A stretch of 64,000 bases of DNA from Jiangella muralis (GCF_001270745.1 NZ_KQ434751.1:102176-166175), one strand, 5' to 3'; shown: positions 9,651-18,621, counted from the first letter of the stretch. Notes: generated by a model not told the origin, from the sequence alone. Numbers and translations: made by a program.

Positions 9651-10154
9651 ATGCGGGCGGACGGACGGCGCAACCGCGAGGCGCTGGTGACGGCGGCGGC
9701 GAAGGTGTTCGCCGAGGCCGGCGCCGACGCCCCGCTCGACGACGTCGCGCGGCGGGCCGGGGTCGGCAACGCGACGTTGTACCGCCACTTCCCCACCCGC
9801 GTGGCGCTGCTGGCCGCCGTCTTCGCCGACGAGCTGGCGGCGCTGCGCGACTACGCCGAACTGCTGCGCGAACAGGAGGCGCCGGCCGACGCGCTGCACG
9901 CCTGGCTGCGGGCGGTGGCGACGCAGCTGGCGCACACCCGCGACCTCGCGCTCGCCGCCGACGGCGACTGGTACGTGTCCGTGCGCGCGACGGTGTCCGG
10001 ACTGCTCACAGCGGCGCAGCGGGCCCGCGCCGTCCGTCCGGACCTGACCGCCGACGACCTGCTGGCGCTGGTCCGCGGGGTCGCGCTCACGTCCGAGTCG
10101 CCGGACCAGCAGGGCCGGCTGCTCGACCTCGTCCGGCACGCGGCAGCCCGCTGA
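9651..10154 (+). CDS. TetR-family transcriptional regulator
   Basis: 167 residues from the ATG at 9651 (GTG at 9645 possible; a frame open from 9525 runs through the operator-like repeats). The N-terminal HTH is typical: NREALVTAAAKVFAEAG, then DDVARRAGVGNATLYRHFPT as the recognition helix. The C-terminal ligand domain resembles the SbtR/TetR_C_33 type (LLREQEAPADALHAWLRAV, ending DDLLALVRGVAL). It is divergent from the VOC/UvrA-like pair, its likely target. Confidence 0.9.
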   Translation: MRADGRRNREALVTAAAKVFAEAGADAPLDDVARRAGVGNATLYRHFPTRVALLAAVFADELAALRDYAELLREQEAPADALHAWLRAVATQLAHTRDLALAADGDWYVSVRATVSGLLTAAQRARAVRPDLTADDLLALVRGVALTSESPDQQGRLLDLVRHAAAR

Positions 10155-10222
10155 CGCCCGGTGCCGGCGGCTGATGCCCGCTGACCTCCGCCCGGCCCGG
10201 CCGCGCCCGCCGATCCCGATCC

Positions 10223-10279
10223 GGCGGGTTGACACCAGCGCCAACTGTTGGCGTCCTGGTCACCACCCGCGCCGACAAC
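10223..10279. repeat. 57-bp palindromic intergenic repeat, copy 1
   Basis: Begins GGCGGGTTGACACCAGCGCC, has the core CGCCAAC-T-GTTGGCG, and ends with CACCACCCGC plus a short tail. The outer ends GCGGGT and ACCCGC are complementary, so the unit can fold as a cruciform. A second copy lies exactly 100 bp downstream. Confidence 0.75.
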
Positions 10280-10322
10280 TCCCCGCCCGCCGGCCCGGCC
10301 CTGCCTGCCGACCACCCGTCCA

Positions 10323-10379
10323 GGCGGGTTGACACCAGCGCCAACCGTTGGCGCCCTCGTCACCACCCGCACCGACAAC
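10323..10379. repeat. 57-bp palindromic intergenic repeat, copy 2
   Basis: Differs from copy 1 at only a few positions. The core is GCGCCAAC-C-GTTGGCGC: one core change, T to C at the centre, is symmetric, and another (T to C after GTTGGCG) lengthens the stem. It lies between TetR and the methyltransferase, ending ~37 bp before the latter's -10. Confidence 0.75.
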
Positions 10380-10415
10380 CCCGCGCCCACCTGGCCGGAG
10401 GCGCGGCGCCGGGCC

Positions 10416-10421
10416 TAGGCT
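10416..10421 (+). promoter_or_regulatory. -10 box of a leaderless methyltransferase mRNA
   Basis: TAGGCT lies 7 nt before the ATG at 10429, so transcription would begin at or next to the start codon. There is no ribosome binding site upstream, which agrees. Confidence 0.5.
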
Positions 10422-10428
10422 GGACCCG

Positions 10429-11064
10429 ATGACCATCGAGGACCCCGACGAGGCCGCGCGGCGGCTGGCGGCGGTGTCGCTCGCGGCCGACGACCCGACC
10501 GGCTGGTTCGAGCGCCTCTACGCCGCCGCGGCCGACGGCGCCGCCGTCGTGCCGTGGGACCGTGGCGCGCCGCACCCGCTGCTGGTCGACTGGGCCGCCG
10601 GCCGCGACCTGGCCGGCAGCGCGCTCGTCGTCGGGTTCGGGCCGGGGTTCGATGCCGAGTTCCTGGCCGCCCGCGGCGCCGCGACCACCGCGTTCGACGT
10701 CTCCCCCAGCGCCCTGACGGCCGTACGTGGACGGTTCCCCGGTTCGCCGGTCGACTACCGGACGGCCGACCTGCTGGCGCCGCCGCCGGAGTTCCGGCGC
10801 GCGTTCGGCCTGGTCGTCGAGGTGATGACGGTGCAGTCGATGCCGCCGCCGTTCCATCCGCCGGCCACGGCGTCGGTGGCCGGATTCGTCGCGCCCGGCG
10901 GCACGCTGCTGGTGATCACGATGGTGGCCGACACCCCGCCCGAGGACGGCCCGCCGTGGCCACTCACCCGGGCCGAGATCGACGCGTTCGGGCAGGACGG
11001 ACTCACGCCCGTCGCGGTCGAGCGGCTGGAGCACCGCTGGCGCGCGGAGTTCCGCCGTGACTGA
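10429..11064 (+). CDS. Class I SAM-dependent methyltransferase
   Basis: 211 residues. Motif I is VVGFGPGFDAEFLAARGA (SAM-binding glycine loop), followed by TTAFDVSPSAL (acidic ribose-binding residue) and FVAPGGTLLVITMVA (post-motif strand). It resembles thiopurine-type or general small-molecule methyltransferases. The start is the ATG placed by a -10 at leaderless distance. Its end overlaps the next gene by 8 bp, so it is co-transcribed with the MpaB-like oxygenase. The substrate is unknown. Confidence 0.85.
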   Translation: MTIEDPDEAARRLAAVSLAADDPTGWFERLYAAAADGAAVVPWDRGAPHPLLVDWAAGRDLAGSALVVGFGPGFDAEFLAARGAATTAFDVSPSALTAVRGRFPGSPVDYRTADLLAPPPEFRRAFGLVVEVMTVQSMPPPFHPPATASVAGFVAPGGTLLVITMVADTPPEDGPPWPLTRAEIDAFGQDGLTPVAVERLEHRWRAEFRRD

Positions 11065-11884
11065 CGACCTCGGCCTGTTCGGGCCGGACAGCGTGAGCTG
11101 GCGGGTGCACCGCGAGCCGGTGCTGTGGCTGGCCGGAGTCCGCGCGCTGTACCTGCAAGCGTTGCATCCGCGCGCCGTCGCCGGGGTCGTGCAGAACTCC
11201 GACATCCGGCGCAACTGCTGGCCGCGGCTCATGCGCACCGCCGAGTACGTCGGCACCGTCGTGTACGGCAGCACCGAACAGGCCGAGCGGGCCGGGCACC
11301 GGGTGCGGCGCATCCACGATCGCCGGCGCGCACGCGACCCCCGCACCGGCGACGAGTTCCGGGTCGACGACCCGCAGCTGCTGCGCTGGGTGCACGTCAC
11401 CGAGGTCGAGTCGTTCGTGTCGACGGCGCGGCGGGCCCGCATCGGCCTGTCCGACGCCGACGTCGACGGCTACTACGCCGAGCAGACCCGGGCCGCCGCG
11501 CTGGTCGGCCTCGACCCCGGCACCGTCCCGGCCAGTGCCGCCGAGGTCGACGAGTTCTACCGGTCGATCCGGCCGGAGCTGGCGCTGACCGCCGAGGCGC
11601 GCGACATCGCCCGGTTCCTGACGCTTCCGCCGATGCCCACCCGCTACGCCGTCGCGGGGCGGCCGGCCTGGCTCGGGCTGGCGGCCACGGCGGTCGCGCT
11701 GCTCCCCCGCTGGGCGCGGCGGCTGTACCGGCTGCCCGGCCTGCCGACGACGGACGTCGCGGCCTCGCTGACCGTGCTGGGACTGCGCGGGGTGATCAAC
11801 GCGCTGCCCGTGCGGGAGGGCCCGATCTACCGCGACGCGATGCGGCGAGCCGAGCGAGTGGAACGCGCCCGAGCCGCTGCATGA
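11057..11884 (+). CDS. MpaB/latex-clearing-type oxygenase family protein (DUF2236)
   Basis: 275 residues with the DUF2236 hallmark LYLQALHPRAVAGVVQNS (a heme-ligand-type His region in characterised relatives), LRTAEYVGTVVYGSTEQA-like spacing (MRTAEYVGTVVYGS), and a WVHVTEVESFV motif. Characterised relatives include the mycophenolic-acid oxygenase MpaB and rubber oxygenase Lcp. This copy lacks a signal peptide. It overlaps the methyltransferase gene and the following aminotransferase remnant (ATGA), forming a three-gene operon. The substrate is not known. Confidence 0.8.
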   Translation: MTDDLGLFGPDSVSWRVHREPVLWLAGVRALYLQALHPRAVAGVVQNSDIRRNCWPRLMRTAEYVGTVVYGSTEQAERAGHRVRRIHDRRRARDPRTGDEFRVDDPQLLRWVHVTEVESFVSTARRARIGLSDADVDGYYAEQTRAAALVGLDPGTVPASAAEVDEFYRSIRPELALTAEARDIARFLTLPPMPTRYAVAGRPAWLGLAATAVALLPRWARRLYRLPGLPTTDVAASLTVLGLRGVINALPVREGPIYRDAMRRAERVERARAAA

Positions 11885-12553
11885 TCGTGCAGCGCAACGG
11901 CCGCACCGCGACGGCCGACGACCTCGCGCCGCTGGCCTTCGCCGGCTACGCGCACTTCACCGCCGCCCAGGTCCGTGATGGGCGCATCCGCGGCCTCGAC
12001 CTGCACCTCGAGCGGCTCCGCGCGGCGTCCGCCGAGCTGTTCGGCGACGCGCTGCCGGACGACGTCGTCCGTGGGTTCGTCCGGACGGCGCTCGCGGCCG
12101 GCCCGGCGGACGTGTCACTGACGGCGACGGTGCACTCCTCGGCGGGCGGCCACCTGGACCTGCTGGTGCGCACCGGTCCGCCGTCGACCGGTCCGGACGG
12201 CCCGCTCGCCCTCGCCGTCGTCCCGCACGAGCGCTACCTGCCCGACGTCAAGCACGTCGGCGAGGTCGCCAAGACCCACCTCCTGCGGGTCGCCGCCCGC
12301 GACGGCTTCGACGACGCCGCCTTCGTCGACCGCGCCGGCCGGCTCAGCGAGGCGTCCATCTGGAACCTCGCCTTCTGGGACGGCTCAGCCGTGGTGTGGC
12401 CGGTGGCGGACGTGCTCGGCGGTTCCACGATGGGCATCCTGCGCCGCCGGCGTCGCGGTGTCCCGCCTCGGCGCGGCGTCCCTGCCCGACGCACCCGCCT
12501 TCGTCGCCCTCCTGCACGACGCCTACGCCGCCGAGCCGCTCACCGCACCCTGA
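11881..12553 (+). pseudogene. Class IV aminotransferase, broken by an internal deletion
   Basis: The frame from the ATG at 11881 gives a normal PLP fold-type IV N-terminus: AFAGYAHFTAAQVRDGRIRG, then KTHLLRVAARDGFDDAAFVD and SEASIWNLAFW. After GGSTMGILRR the frame runs into Arg-rich nonsense. The expected C-terminal end (VSRLGAASLPDAPAFVALLH...) continues in another frame to TGA at 12551-12553. About 35-40 residues between GILRR and GVAVSRLG are missing, at a GCCGGC-rich junction near 12448-12456. Total length is 673 bp against ~780 for intact relatives. It may be a real pseudogene or an assembly deletion. Confidence 0.7.
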
Positions 12554-12611
12554 CGGGTCGACCCGCCGGCCGGGCCAGAGCCGCCCCGGGTCGCGACCGC
12601 CGCTGCCCGTA

Positions 12612-13154
12612 CTAGAAGGACGGCATCTCGCCGGCCTCGGCGCGCCGCAGCCAGTCGCGGGCGCCGTCGGCCCAGGGCCGACGCAGCCCGGCGGCGGCCC
12701 CGGCGTCGACGGCGTCGCGCAGGGCCGCCAGCCCGGCCTCGCGGCGGCCGGCGATCAGCAGGGCCTGACCGAGCGCCAGCGACGCGCTGGCCAGCAGCCG
12801 CGGGTCGCCCAGTTCCTCGCGCAACTCCAGCGACCGGGCGAGGTGGTCGACAGCCTCGGACGGCCGGCCGGAGACGACCAGGTGGAAGAAGCCGACGTGA
12901 CGGTACGCCTCGGACCGCGTGTAGAGGTCGCCGTGCGCGTCGGCCTCGATCAGCGCCTCGCGGAAGTACGGCATGGCGGTGTCCCAGTCGCCGCGTAGCA
13001 CCTGGTGCACGAGCCCGACGCCGAACAGCGACTCGGCGATGCCGGCGCGGTCACCGATCGCCCGGCGCAGCTCCAGCGCCTGCGTGAACAGCGCTTCCTC
13101 GGCGTCGATCGCCGACGGCGGCAGTTCGGCCAGCGCCGCGGCGCCGCCGCTCAT
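12612..13154 (-). CDS. Tetratricopeptide-repeat protein
   Basis: 180 residues from an ATG whose A-T-G-A overlaps the upstream gene's stop. It contains about four TPR-like helix pairs (FTQALELRRAIGDRAGIAES, FREALIEADAHGDLYTRSEA, LARSLELREELGDPRLLASA, LRDAVDAGAAAGLRRP). This is the NB-ARC/AfsR-type TPR style without any catalytic or DNA-binding domain. Its coupling to the FAD oxidoreductase suggests a partner or scaffold role, but nothing more specific can be said. Confidence 0.75.
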   Translation of the reverse strand: MSGGAAALAELPPSAIDAEEALFTQALELRRAIGDRAGIAESLFGVGLVHQVLRGDWDTAMPYFREALIEADAHGDLYTRSEAYRHVGFFHLVVSGRPSEAVDHLARSLELREELGDPRLLASASLALGQALLIAGRREAGLAALRDAVDAGAAAGLRRPWADGARDWLRRAEAGEMPSF

Positions 13155-14698
13155 CGGCCCAGCACCGCCATCGCCGCGGCCCGGCCGGGGATGCCGCTCA
13201 CTCCCCCGCCGCGCCGGGCACCGGCCCCGCACAGCAGCACCCGCGGATGCGCCGTCTCGACGCCCCACCGGCCGACGTCGGCCGGGGACTCGGCGAACGG
13301 CCAGGCGAGGTCCCGGTGGAAGATGTGCCCGCCGGGCAGGCCGACCGACGCCTCGAGGTCGAGCGGGGTGCGTGCGTCGAGGCAGGCCCGGCCGTCGGCG
13401 TCGACGGCGAGGCAGTCCTCGATCGGCTCGGCCAGGACGGAGTTCAGCGAGGCCAGCGTCGCCTTGACGGCCGCCTCGCGGGCACCGTCGGGGTCGGACC
13501 GGAACAGCCGCGCCGGCAGGTGCAGCCCGAACAGCGTGATCGTGTGCGCGCCCGCCTCGCGCAGCGACGGCCCGAGGATGGACGGGTCGGTCAGCGAGTG
13601 GCAGTAGATCTCGCACGGCGGCAGCTCCGGCACCGCTCCCCCGGCGGCCTGCGCGTACGCCGTCTCGAGCTGCGTCAGCGACTCGTTGACGTGGAACGTC
13701 CCGCTGAACGCGGCCGCCGGGTCGACGTCCGAGCGCAGCCGCGGCAGCCGGGTCAGCACCAGGTTGATCTTCAGCTGGGCCCCCTCGGGCGCCTCCCCCG
13801 GCGCCTCCTCCCCCAGCAGCCGAGCCAACGTCGACGGCGCGCAGCCGGCCAGCACGTGTCCTGCCCCGACCGAGCGGGCCACCCCGTCGCGGGAGGTGAA
13901 CGACACCTCGCCCGCGCCGGGGTCGATCGCCGTCACCGTCGCCCCGGTCACGATGACGGCGCCCGCCGCCACCGCCGCGTCGCGCAGCGCCCCGCTGACC
14001 GCGCCCATGCCGCCGACCGGGACGTCCCAGTCGCCGGTCCCGTTGCCGATGACGTGGTACAGGAAGCACCGGTTCTGCCGCAGCGACGGCTCGTCGACGG
14101 CGGCGAAGGTGCCGATCAGCGCGTCGGTGGCGACGACGCCGCGCACCGTGTCGTCGGCGAACGTGTCGCGGACGACCGCGCCGACCGGCCGCTCGAACAG
14201 CGCCGTCCACGCCTCGTCCGACGCGACGACGTCGCGAAACTCCGCGGCCGGGAGCAGCGGCGACGTGAGCGTCGGGGCCACCCGCCGGGCCACCTCGCCG
14301 GTCATGGCGTAGAACCGCTCCCAGGCATCGTGATCGGCGGCCGACGGGAACGACGCCCGGGTCGCGTCGCGCGACCCGGTGTCGACCAGCAGCCCGCCGG
14401 CGCCGACCGGGGTGTAGGACGAGTACCGGCGCCGCCGCAGCGTGATCGGCAGCGCCAGCTCGTCGACGATCTGCCGCGGCAGCAGCGACACCAGGTACGA
14501 GTACCGCGACAGCCGGGCGTCGACGCCGGGGAACGGCCGCTCCGAGACGGCCGCTCCCCCGACGTGGTCGAGGCGCTCCAGCACCACCACGCTGCGGCCG
14601 GCGCGGGCGAGGTAGGCGGCGGCGGTGAGCCCGTTGTGCCCGCCGCCCACCACGACGGCGTCGTACCGGGCCCGCAGCGTCGAGAGATCGTCAGCCAT
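13151..14698 (-). CDS. FAD-dependent oxidoreductase of the phytoene-desaturase/PYROXD2 type
   Basis: 515 residues. The N-terminal FAD motif is AVVVGGGHNGLTAAAYLARAG, followed by VVLERLDHVGGAAVSE; the C-terminal FAD-contact region is LLCGAGARRGGGVSGIPGRAAA. This layout fits the CrtI/PYROXD2 group of amine-oxidase-like flavoproteins. No other carotenoid genes are nearby, so a carotenoid role is not supported. The ATG at 14698 is preceded by GAGG at 9 nt; an ATG at 14707 is the alternative. It is co-transcribed with the TPR gene. Confidence 0.85.
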   Translation of the reverse strand: MADDLSTLRARYDAVVVGGGHNGLTAAAYLARAGRSVVVLERLDHVGGAAVSERPFPGVDARLSRYSYLVSLLPRQIVDELALPITLRRRRYSSYTPVGAGGLLVDTGSRDATRASFPSAADHDAWERFYAMTGEVARRVAPTLTSPLLPAAEFRDVVASDEAWTALFERPVGAVVRDTFADDTVRGVVATDALIGTFAAVDEPSLRQNRCFLYHVIGNGTGDWDVPVGGMGAVSGALRDAAVAAGAVIVTGATVTAIDPGAGEVSFTSRDGVARSVGAGHVLAGCAPSTLARLLGEEAPGEAPEGAQLKINLVLTRLPRLRSDVDPAAAFSGTFHVNESLTQLETAYAQAAGGAVPELPPCEIYCHSLTDPSILGPSLREAGAHTITLFGLHLPARLFRSDPDGAREAAVKATLASLNSVLAEPIEDCLAVDADGRACLDARTPLDLEASVGLPGGHIFHRDLAWPFAESPADVGRWGVETAHPRVLLCGAGARRGGGVSGIPGRAAAMAVLGR

Positions 14699-14760
14699 GC
14701 CGGCCATCCTCACGCGAACCCCGCCGCCGCGGCTACCCGGGACCGCCGTCAGCCACAACA

Positions 14761-16953
14761 TCAGCCGACGGGGGTGAGCTCGCGCTCGGCCTCGGCGCCG
14801 ACGGCCGGACGGGACCGGCGCAGCCACCGCGGCGCCCACCAGTTGGCGTTCCCGAGCAGCGCCATCAGCGACGGCAGGACGACGGCGCGGATCACGACCG
14901 CGTCGATCAGCACCGCGACCGCCAGCCCGACGCCCATCTGCTTCATCTCCAGCACCCGCATCGCGGCGAACAGCCCGAACACGGCCACCATGACGAGCGC
15001 CGCACTGGTGACCGTGCCGGCCGAGGTGGTGATGCCGGAGCGGACGGCGTCGCGGATCGGCAGCCCGCGATCGGCCGCCTCACGGATGCGGCTGACGACG
15101 AACACGTGGTAGTCCATCGACAGCCCGAACAGGATCACGAACAGGAACAGCGGGATCCACACCACGACGGTGCCGGTCGAGCTGAAGTTCAGCAGCCCTT
15201 CGGCCCACGAGTACTGGAACACCAGCGCCAGCACGCCGAACGCGGCCACCGTCGACAGCAGGTTCACGAACACCGTGGTGAGGCCGACGACGACGGAGCG
15301 GAACGTCACCGTCATCATCACGAACGCCAGGACCAGCACGAACGCGATGATCCACGGCAGTTTCGCGGCCAGGTTGTCGTTGTAGTCGACACTGTCGGCG
15401 ACCTCGCCCGTCACCGCCGCCTCGGCGCTCGGCAGCGCGCCCACCGTCGCCGGAATGAGCTCGTCGCGCAGCACGTCCAGCGAGTGCGCCGCCTCGTCCG
15501 AATCCGGCCCGAACGGCACACCCACCCGCAGCGAGCTGATCCGCCCGTCCTCCGACTGCGCGACCACCGGCTCCTGGTCGTGCGCGAAGTTCTCGTCGGC
15601 GCCGGTGCGGCCGGCCAGCTCCTCCAGCGCGGCGCGGACGTCGCCGGCCTCGCCGGCCGGGGCCTCGACCACGACGACGTGCGCGGCGCCGGTGCTCGGG
15701 AACGCCTCGACCAGCCGGTCGTAGCTCTGCATGACCGGCAGGCTGCGCGGGAACGCGGCCTCGTCCGGGTTGGCCAGCTTCAGGTTCAGGGCGGGCGCGG
15801 CCAGCGCGAGCAGCGCCAGTACCGAGACGACCAGCGTGACAACGGGACGGCGCAGCGCCGGGCGCAGCACGGCCGGCCAGAACCGCGGCGGCCGCTGCTG
15901 GTTCGTCAGCCGCCACAGCACCGGGACGCGCGGGCGGTCGATGCGGTGGCCGAGCTTGGTCAGCAGGGCCGGCAGGACCGTCAGCGACCCGATGACGGCG
16001 ATCGCGACGACGAGGATGGCGCCGGTGGCCATCGAGGCGAAGTTGACGTCGGCGGCCAGGTAGAGCCCGGCCATCGAGACCGCGACGGCCAGCCCGGACA
16101 CCACGACGGAGTGGCCGGACGTGGCGGCCGCGATCTCCACGGCCTCGAGCGTGCTCCGTCCCTTGGCCCGCTCCTCCCGCTCGCGGCGCAGGTAGAACAG
16201 CGAGTAGTCGACGCCGACGGCCATGCCGATGAGCAGCACCAGGTGCGTGACGGTGCCGCCGTCGGGCACGGCGTACGACGCCAGCGCGTACAACCCGATC
16301 GCCGACCCGACCGACGAGATCGCCAGCAGCACCGGCACCCCGGCGGCCAGGATCGCGCCGAACGCGACCAGCAGCACGAGCAGCGTGATCGGCAGGCTGA
16401 GCATGGCGATGGTGCCGAGGTCCTCCTCCAGCAGGCCGAAGAAGTCCTTCATCACCGACGCCTCGCCGGCCTGCTCGACCCGCAGGTCCGGGTACTGCTC
16501 CTGCACCTCGGCGGTGACGTCGCGCAGCGCCTGGACGTCGTCCTCGGCGTGCTCCTCGTCGGCGGTCATCGCGATGGGGACGGTGACGGCGTCGCCGTCC
16601 GGCGCGGTGACCGGGTCGCCGACGGACTCGACCTCGGGCAGCGCGGCCATCCGCTCCGCGACGTCTGCGGCGGCCGCCTCGGCGTCCGGGCCGGCCGGCG
16701 TGATCAGGACGTTCTCGGTGATCGGCGCCTCCAGCCCGCCCTCGTCGAGCATGCGCTCGGCCCGGCCGGACTCGCCGATGCCGAGGTCGAGCTGGCTGGC
16801 CTGCTGGATGCCGGCGACGCTCATCGCGGCGAGGCACAGCACGACGAACGCGAACCAGCCGCCGATGGCGCGGCCGGGGTGGGTCGCGCTCCAGCGCGCG
16901 ATCCGGACGGTCACGGGTGGACGGGAGTAGCGGGAGCTGGTGGTGTGAGACAC
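14761..16953 (-). CDS. MMPL-family RND transporter
   Basis: 730 residues from the GTG at 16953 (GGAGGG 7 nt upstream; an ATG at 16995 is possible but lacks one). Twelve predicted membrane helices are arranged 1+5, then 1+5, with two large periplasmic-type loops. Conserved RND/MMPL motifs include GVDYSLFYLRREREE in the first half and GLSMDYHVFVVSRIREA in the second, each with the charged intramembrane Asp-Tyr. Actinobacterial MMPL proteins export lipids or drugs. It is divergent from the ECF sigma factor. No substrate evidence exists. Confidence 0.9.
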   Translation of the reverse strand: MSHTTSSRYSRPPVTVRIARWSATHPGRAIGGWFAFVVLCLAAMSVAGIQQASQLDLGIGESGRAERMLDEGGLEAPITENVLITPAGPDAEAAAADVAERMAALPEVESVGDPVTAPDGDAVTVPIAMTADEEHAEDDVQALRDVTAEVQEQYPDLRVEQAGEASVMKDFFGLLEEDLGTIAMLSLPITLLVLLVAFGAILAAGVPVLLAISSVGSAIGLYALASYAVPDGGTVTHLVLLIGMAVGVDYSLFYLRREREERAKGRSTLEAVEIAAATSGHSVVVSGLAVAVSMAGLYLAADVNFASMATGAILVVAIAVIGSLTVLPALLTKLGHRIDRPRVPVLWRLTNQQRPPRFWPAVLRPALRRPVVTLVVSVLALLALAAPALNLKLANPDEAAFPRSLPVMQSYDRLVEAFPSTGAAHVVVVEAPAGEAGDVRAALEELAGRTGADENFAHDQEPVVAQSEDGRISSLRVGVPFGPDSDEAAHSLDVLRDELIPATVGALPSAEAAVTGEVADSVDYNDNLAAKLPWIIAFVLVLAFVMMTVTFRSVVVGLTTVFVNLLSTVAAFGVLALVFQYSWAEGLLNFSSTGTVVVWIPLFLFVILFGLSMDYHVFVVSRIREAADRGLPIRDAVRSGITTSAGTVTSAALVMVAVFGLFAAMRVLEMKQMGVGLAVAVLIDAVVIRAVVLPSLMALLGNANWWAPRWLRRSRPAVGAEAERELTPVG

Positions 16954-17083
16954 CGGGCGGCCCTCCGAGCAGGTGATCAACAGGTCGTTCACCATGCTGG
17001 CCGCGGCGGGCGGGCATCACACTGGTGCCAGGCACCGGCCCGGGGTGGGGCTAGCCCCCGGACATTTCTTCGGGGTCCGCGAC

Positions 17084-17109
17084 AACCCGGTGTCCGTGCG
17101 CTCCGTCTA
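17084..17109 (+). promoter_or_regulatory. Candidate ECF (self-recognised) promoter
   Basis: AACC (17084-17087), 16 bp, then CGTCTA (17104-17109) just before the sigma factor gene. AAC in the -35 and CGTC in the -10 are the usual ECF pattern, so autoregulation by the encoded sigma factor is likely. The palindrome GGGGCTAGCCCC lies upstream at 17047-17058. Confidence 0.5.
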
Positions 17110-17123
17110 GTGGGTGAGACAGG

Positions 17124-17669
17124 ATGAGCGCACGAGGAGTTGGTGGAGTGAGCAGACGGCACGCGCGAGCTGACGAGTTCGTGGCCTACGTCGATGCGCG
17201 GCGTGGGTATCTGCGCCGCGTCGCCTACCTCGTGTGCGGAGACTGGCACGCCGCCGAGGATCTGGTGCAGACCGCGTTGATCAAGCTGTACGCGGCCTGG
17301 CCCCGCATCCACACCGACGGCGCCGAGGACGCGTACGTCCGCCGCATCATCGTGCGGGCGCACCTGGACGAGAAGCGGCGGCCGTGGCGCCGCGAGCGCA
17401 TCGGGCTCGACGGCATCGACGCCGCCGCGCCGGAGACGCTCTCGCTGGAGGACAGCGACGCGCTCATCGGTGCGCTCAAGGCCCTGCCGCAGCGGCAACG
17501 CGCCACCGTGGTGCTGCGCTACTGGTGCGGGCTGAGCGTGGAGGAGACCGCCGACGACCTCGGCTGCACCACGGGCACGGTGAAGAGCCAGACCGCACGG
17601 GCGATGGCCGGCCTGCGCGCCTCCCTGTCGACCGACGACGTGACGACGACCGAGAGGCGATCGAGATGA
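17124..17669 (+). CDS. SigE-family (ECF-like) RNA polymerase sigma factor
   Basis: 181 residues. Region 2 is RGYLRRVAYLVCGDWHAAEDLVQTALIKLY; region 4 is ALPQRQRATVVLRYWCGLSVEETADDLGCTTGTVKSQTARA. The linker is short and there is no region 1 or 3, as in the SigE-family subgroup (about 170 residues). The ATG at 17124 sits ~10 nt after the predicted transcript start; the GTG at 17148, behind GGAG, is an alternative. Its end overlaps the next gene by ATGA, coupling it to a membrane protein that is probably its regulator. Confidence 0.9.
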   Translation: MSARGVGGVSRRHARADEFVAYVDARRGYLRRVAYLVCGDWHAAEDLVQTALIKLYAAWPRIHTDGAEDAYVRRIIVRAHLDEKRRPWRRERIGLDGIDAAAPETLSLEDSDALIGALKALPQRQRATVVLRYWCGLSVEETADDLGCTTGTVKSQTARAMAGLRASLSTDDVTTTERRSR

Positions 17670-18598
17670 ACGAGGACGACCAGCTGGGCGAGCGGTTCCG
17701 GCGCATGGGGTTCACCGGCGAGCCGCCGATGGCCTCCCTGGCGGCCGACGATCTCGCCCGGGGACGGCGGCACCTGCGCCGGCGCCGCGCGGTCACCCTG
17801 ACCGGCGGGGTCGCGGGGGTGGTCGCGGTGGCGGCAGGGGTGGCGTTCGCGCTGCCCGGTGGCGGGCCGTCCGGCGCCGAGGAGGTTCCGGTGGCCGGCC
17901 GCGGCGCCGGCGACGCGCCGTCGCAGGCGCCCGCCGACCCGTCGAGCGACACCACCGCGATGCCGACGGAGGCGCCCACCAGCACGCCGACCTCCGCCGA
18001 CGACGGTTACGGCGACGACCTCCCCGCGCCGGCGACCCGGCAGCTGCTGCTCGACACGGCCGTCGAGCACCTCGACCCGGCGCACGAGCACCTACCGGCC
18101 GCGTCGACCGGCATCACCGGGGGCGGGACGAACATCGGCACCAAGCTCGAGTGGCTCGTCGACGGCGACGACGGCATGGGGCTGGTGCAGGTGGCGGTCA
18201 CCGGGCCGGGCTACGCCGACGAGTACGAGTTCGCGCGCCAGGACTTCGCCGTCAACATCGGCTGCGAGATCGACACCGGCCGTTGCACGGAGCAGCCGAT
18301 CCCCGGCACCGACGAGACCGCGCTGGTCGGCGGCCCGAACCCGGAAATGCACCTGCTGTTCAGCATCGTCTACGAGCGGGCCGACGGCTCCCTCGTCGGC
18401 ATCGCGGTGAGCGACCTCTTCGGCAACAACAGCGAGATTCCGCTGGCCGAGATGGACGTGACGGTGGACCAGGGCTTCGCGTTCGTCACCGACCCCGACC
18501 TCCAGGTTGCCGCCGACGAGCTGGACGACGACTCCGGCGTCGGCCAGGTCACGCCGCCGGAGGGCTCGGGCTCGACGGAGCTGTCGGACGGTCAGTAG
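17666..18598 (+). CDS. Membrane protein coupled to the sigma factor (probable anti-sigma)
   Basis: 310 residues: a ~35-residue acidic cytoplasmic N-terminus, the basic run [11 protein letters not shown], one membrane helix (about 43-64), a Pro/Thr/Ser/Ala-rich linker (~70-115), then a ~190-residue extracytoplasmic domain with two Cys (IGCEIDTGRCTE) that could form a disulfide. I see no ZAS zinc motif (HXXXCXXC). The translational overlap with the sigma gene is the main reason to call it its anti-sigma or sensor partner; this is inference. Confidence 0.7.
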   Translation: MNEDDQLGERFRRMGFTGEPPMASLAADDLARGRRHLRRRRAVTLTGGVAGVVAVAAGVAFALPGGGPSGAEEVPVAGRGAGDAPSQAPADPSSDTTAMPTEAPTSTPTSADDGYGDDLPAPATRQLLLDTAVEHLDPAHEHLPAASTGITGGGTNIGTKLEWLVDGDDGMGLVQVAVTGPGYADEYEFARQDFAVNIGCEIDTGRCTEQPIPGTDETALVGGPNPEMHLLFSIVYERADGSLVGIAVSDLFGNNSEIPLAEMDVTVDQGFAFVTDPDLQVAADELDDDSGVGQVTPPEGSGSTELSDGQ

Positions 18599-18621
18599 CC
18601 AGTCCACCCGGGCCGCACATG

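Noticed and set aside
13151-14698. Carotenoid biosynthesis locus
   Set aside because: Only a CrtI/PYROXD2-like flavoprotein; no crtB, crtE or cyclase genes around it.
13247-17127. Long plus-strand frames (13247-15112 and 15106-17127) opposite the FAD oxidoreductase and MMPL genes
   Set aside because: Arg/Gly/Asp/Val-rich composition, no domain, and they mirror well-supported genes; typical antisense frames in GC-rich DNA.
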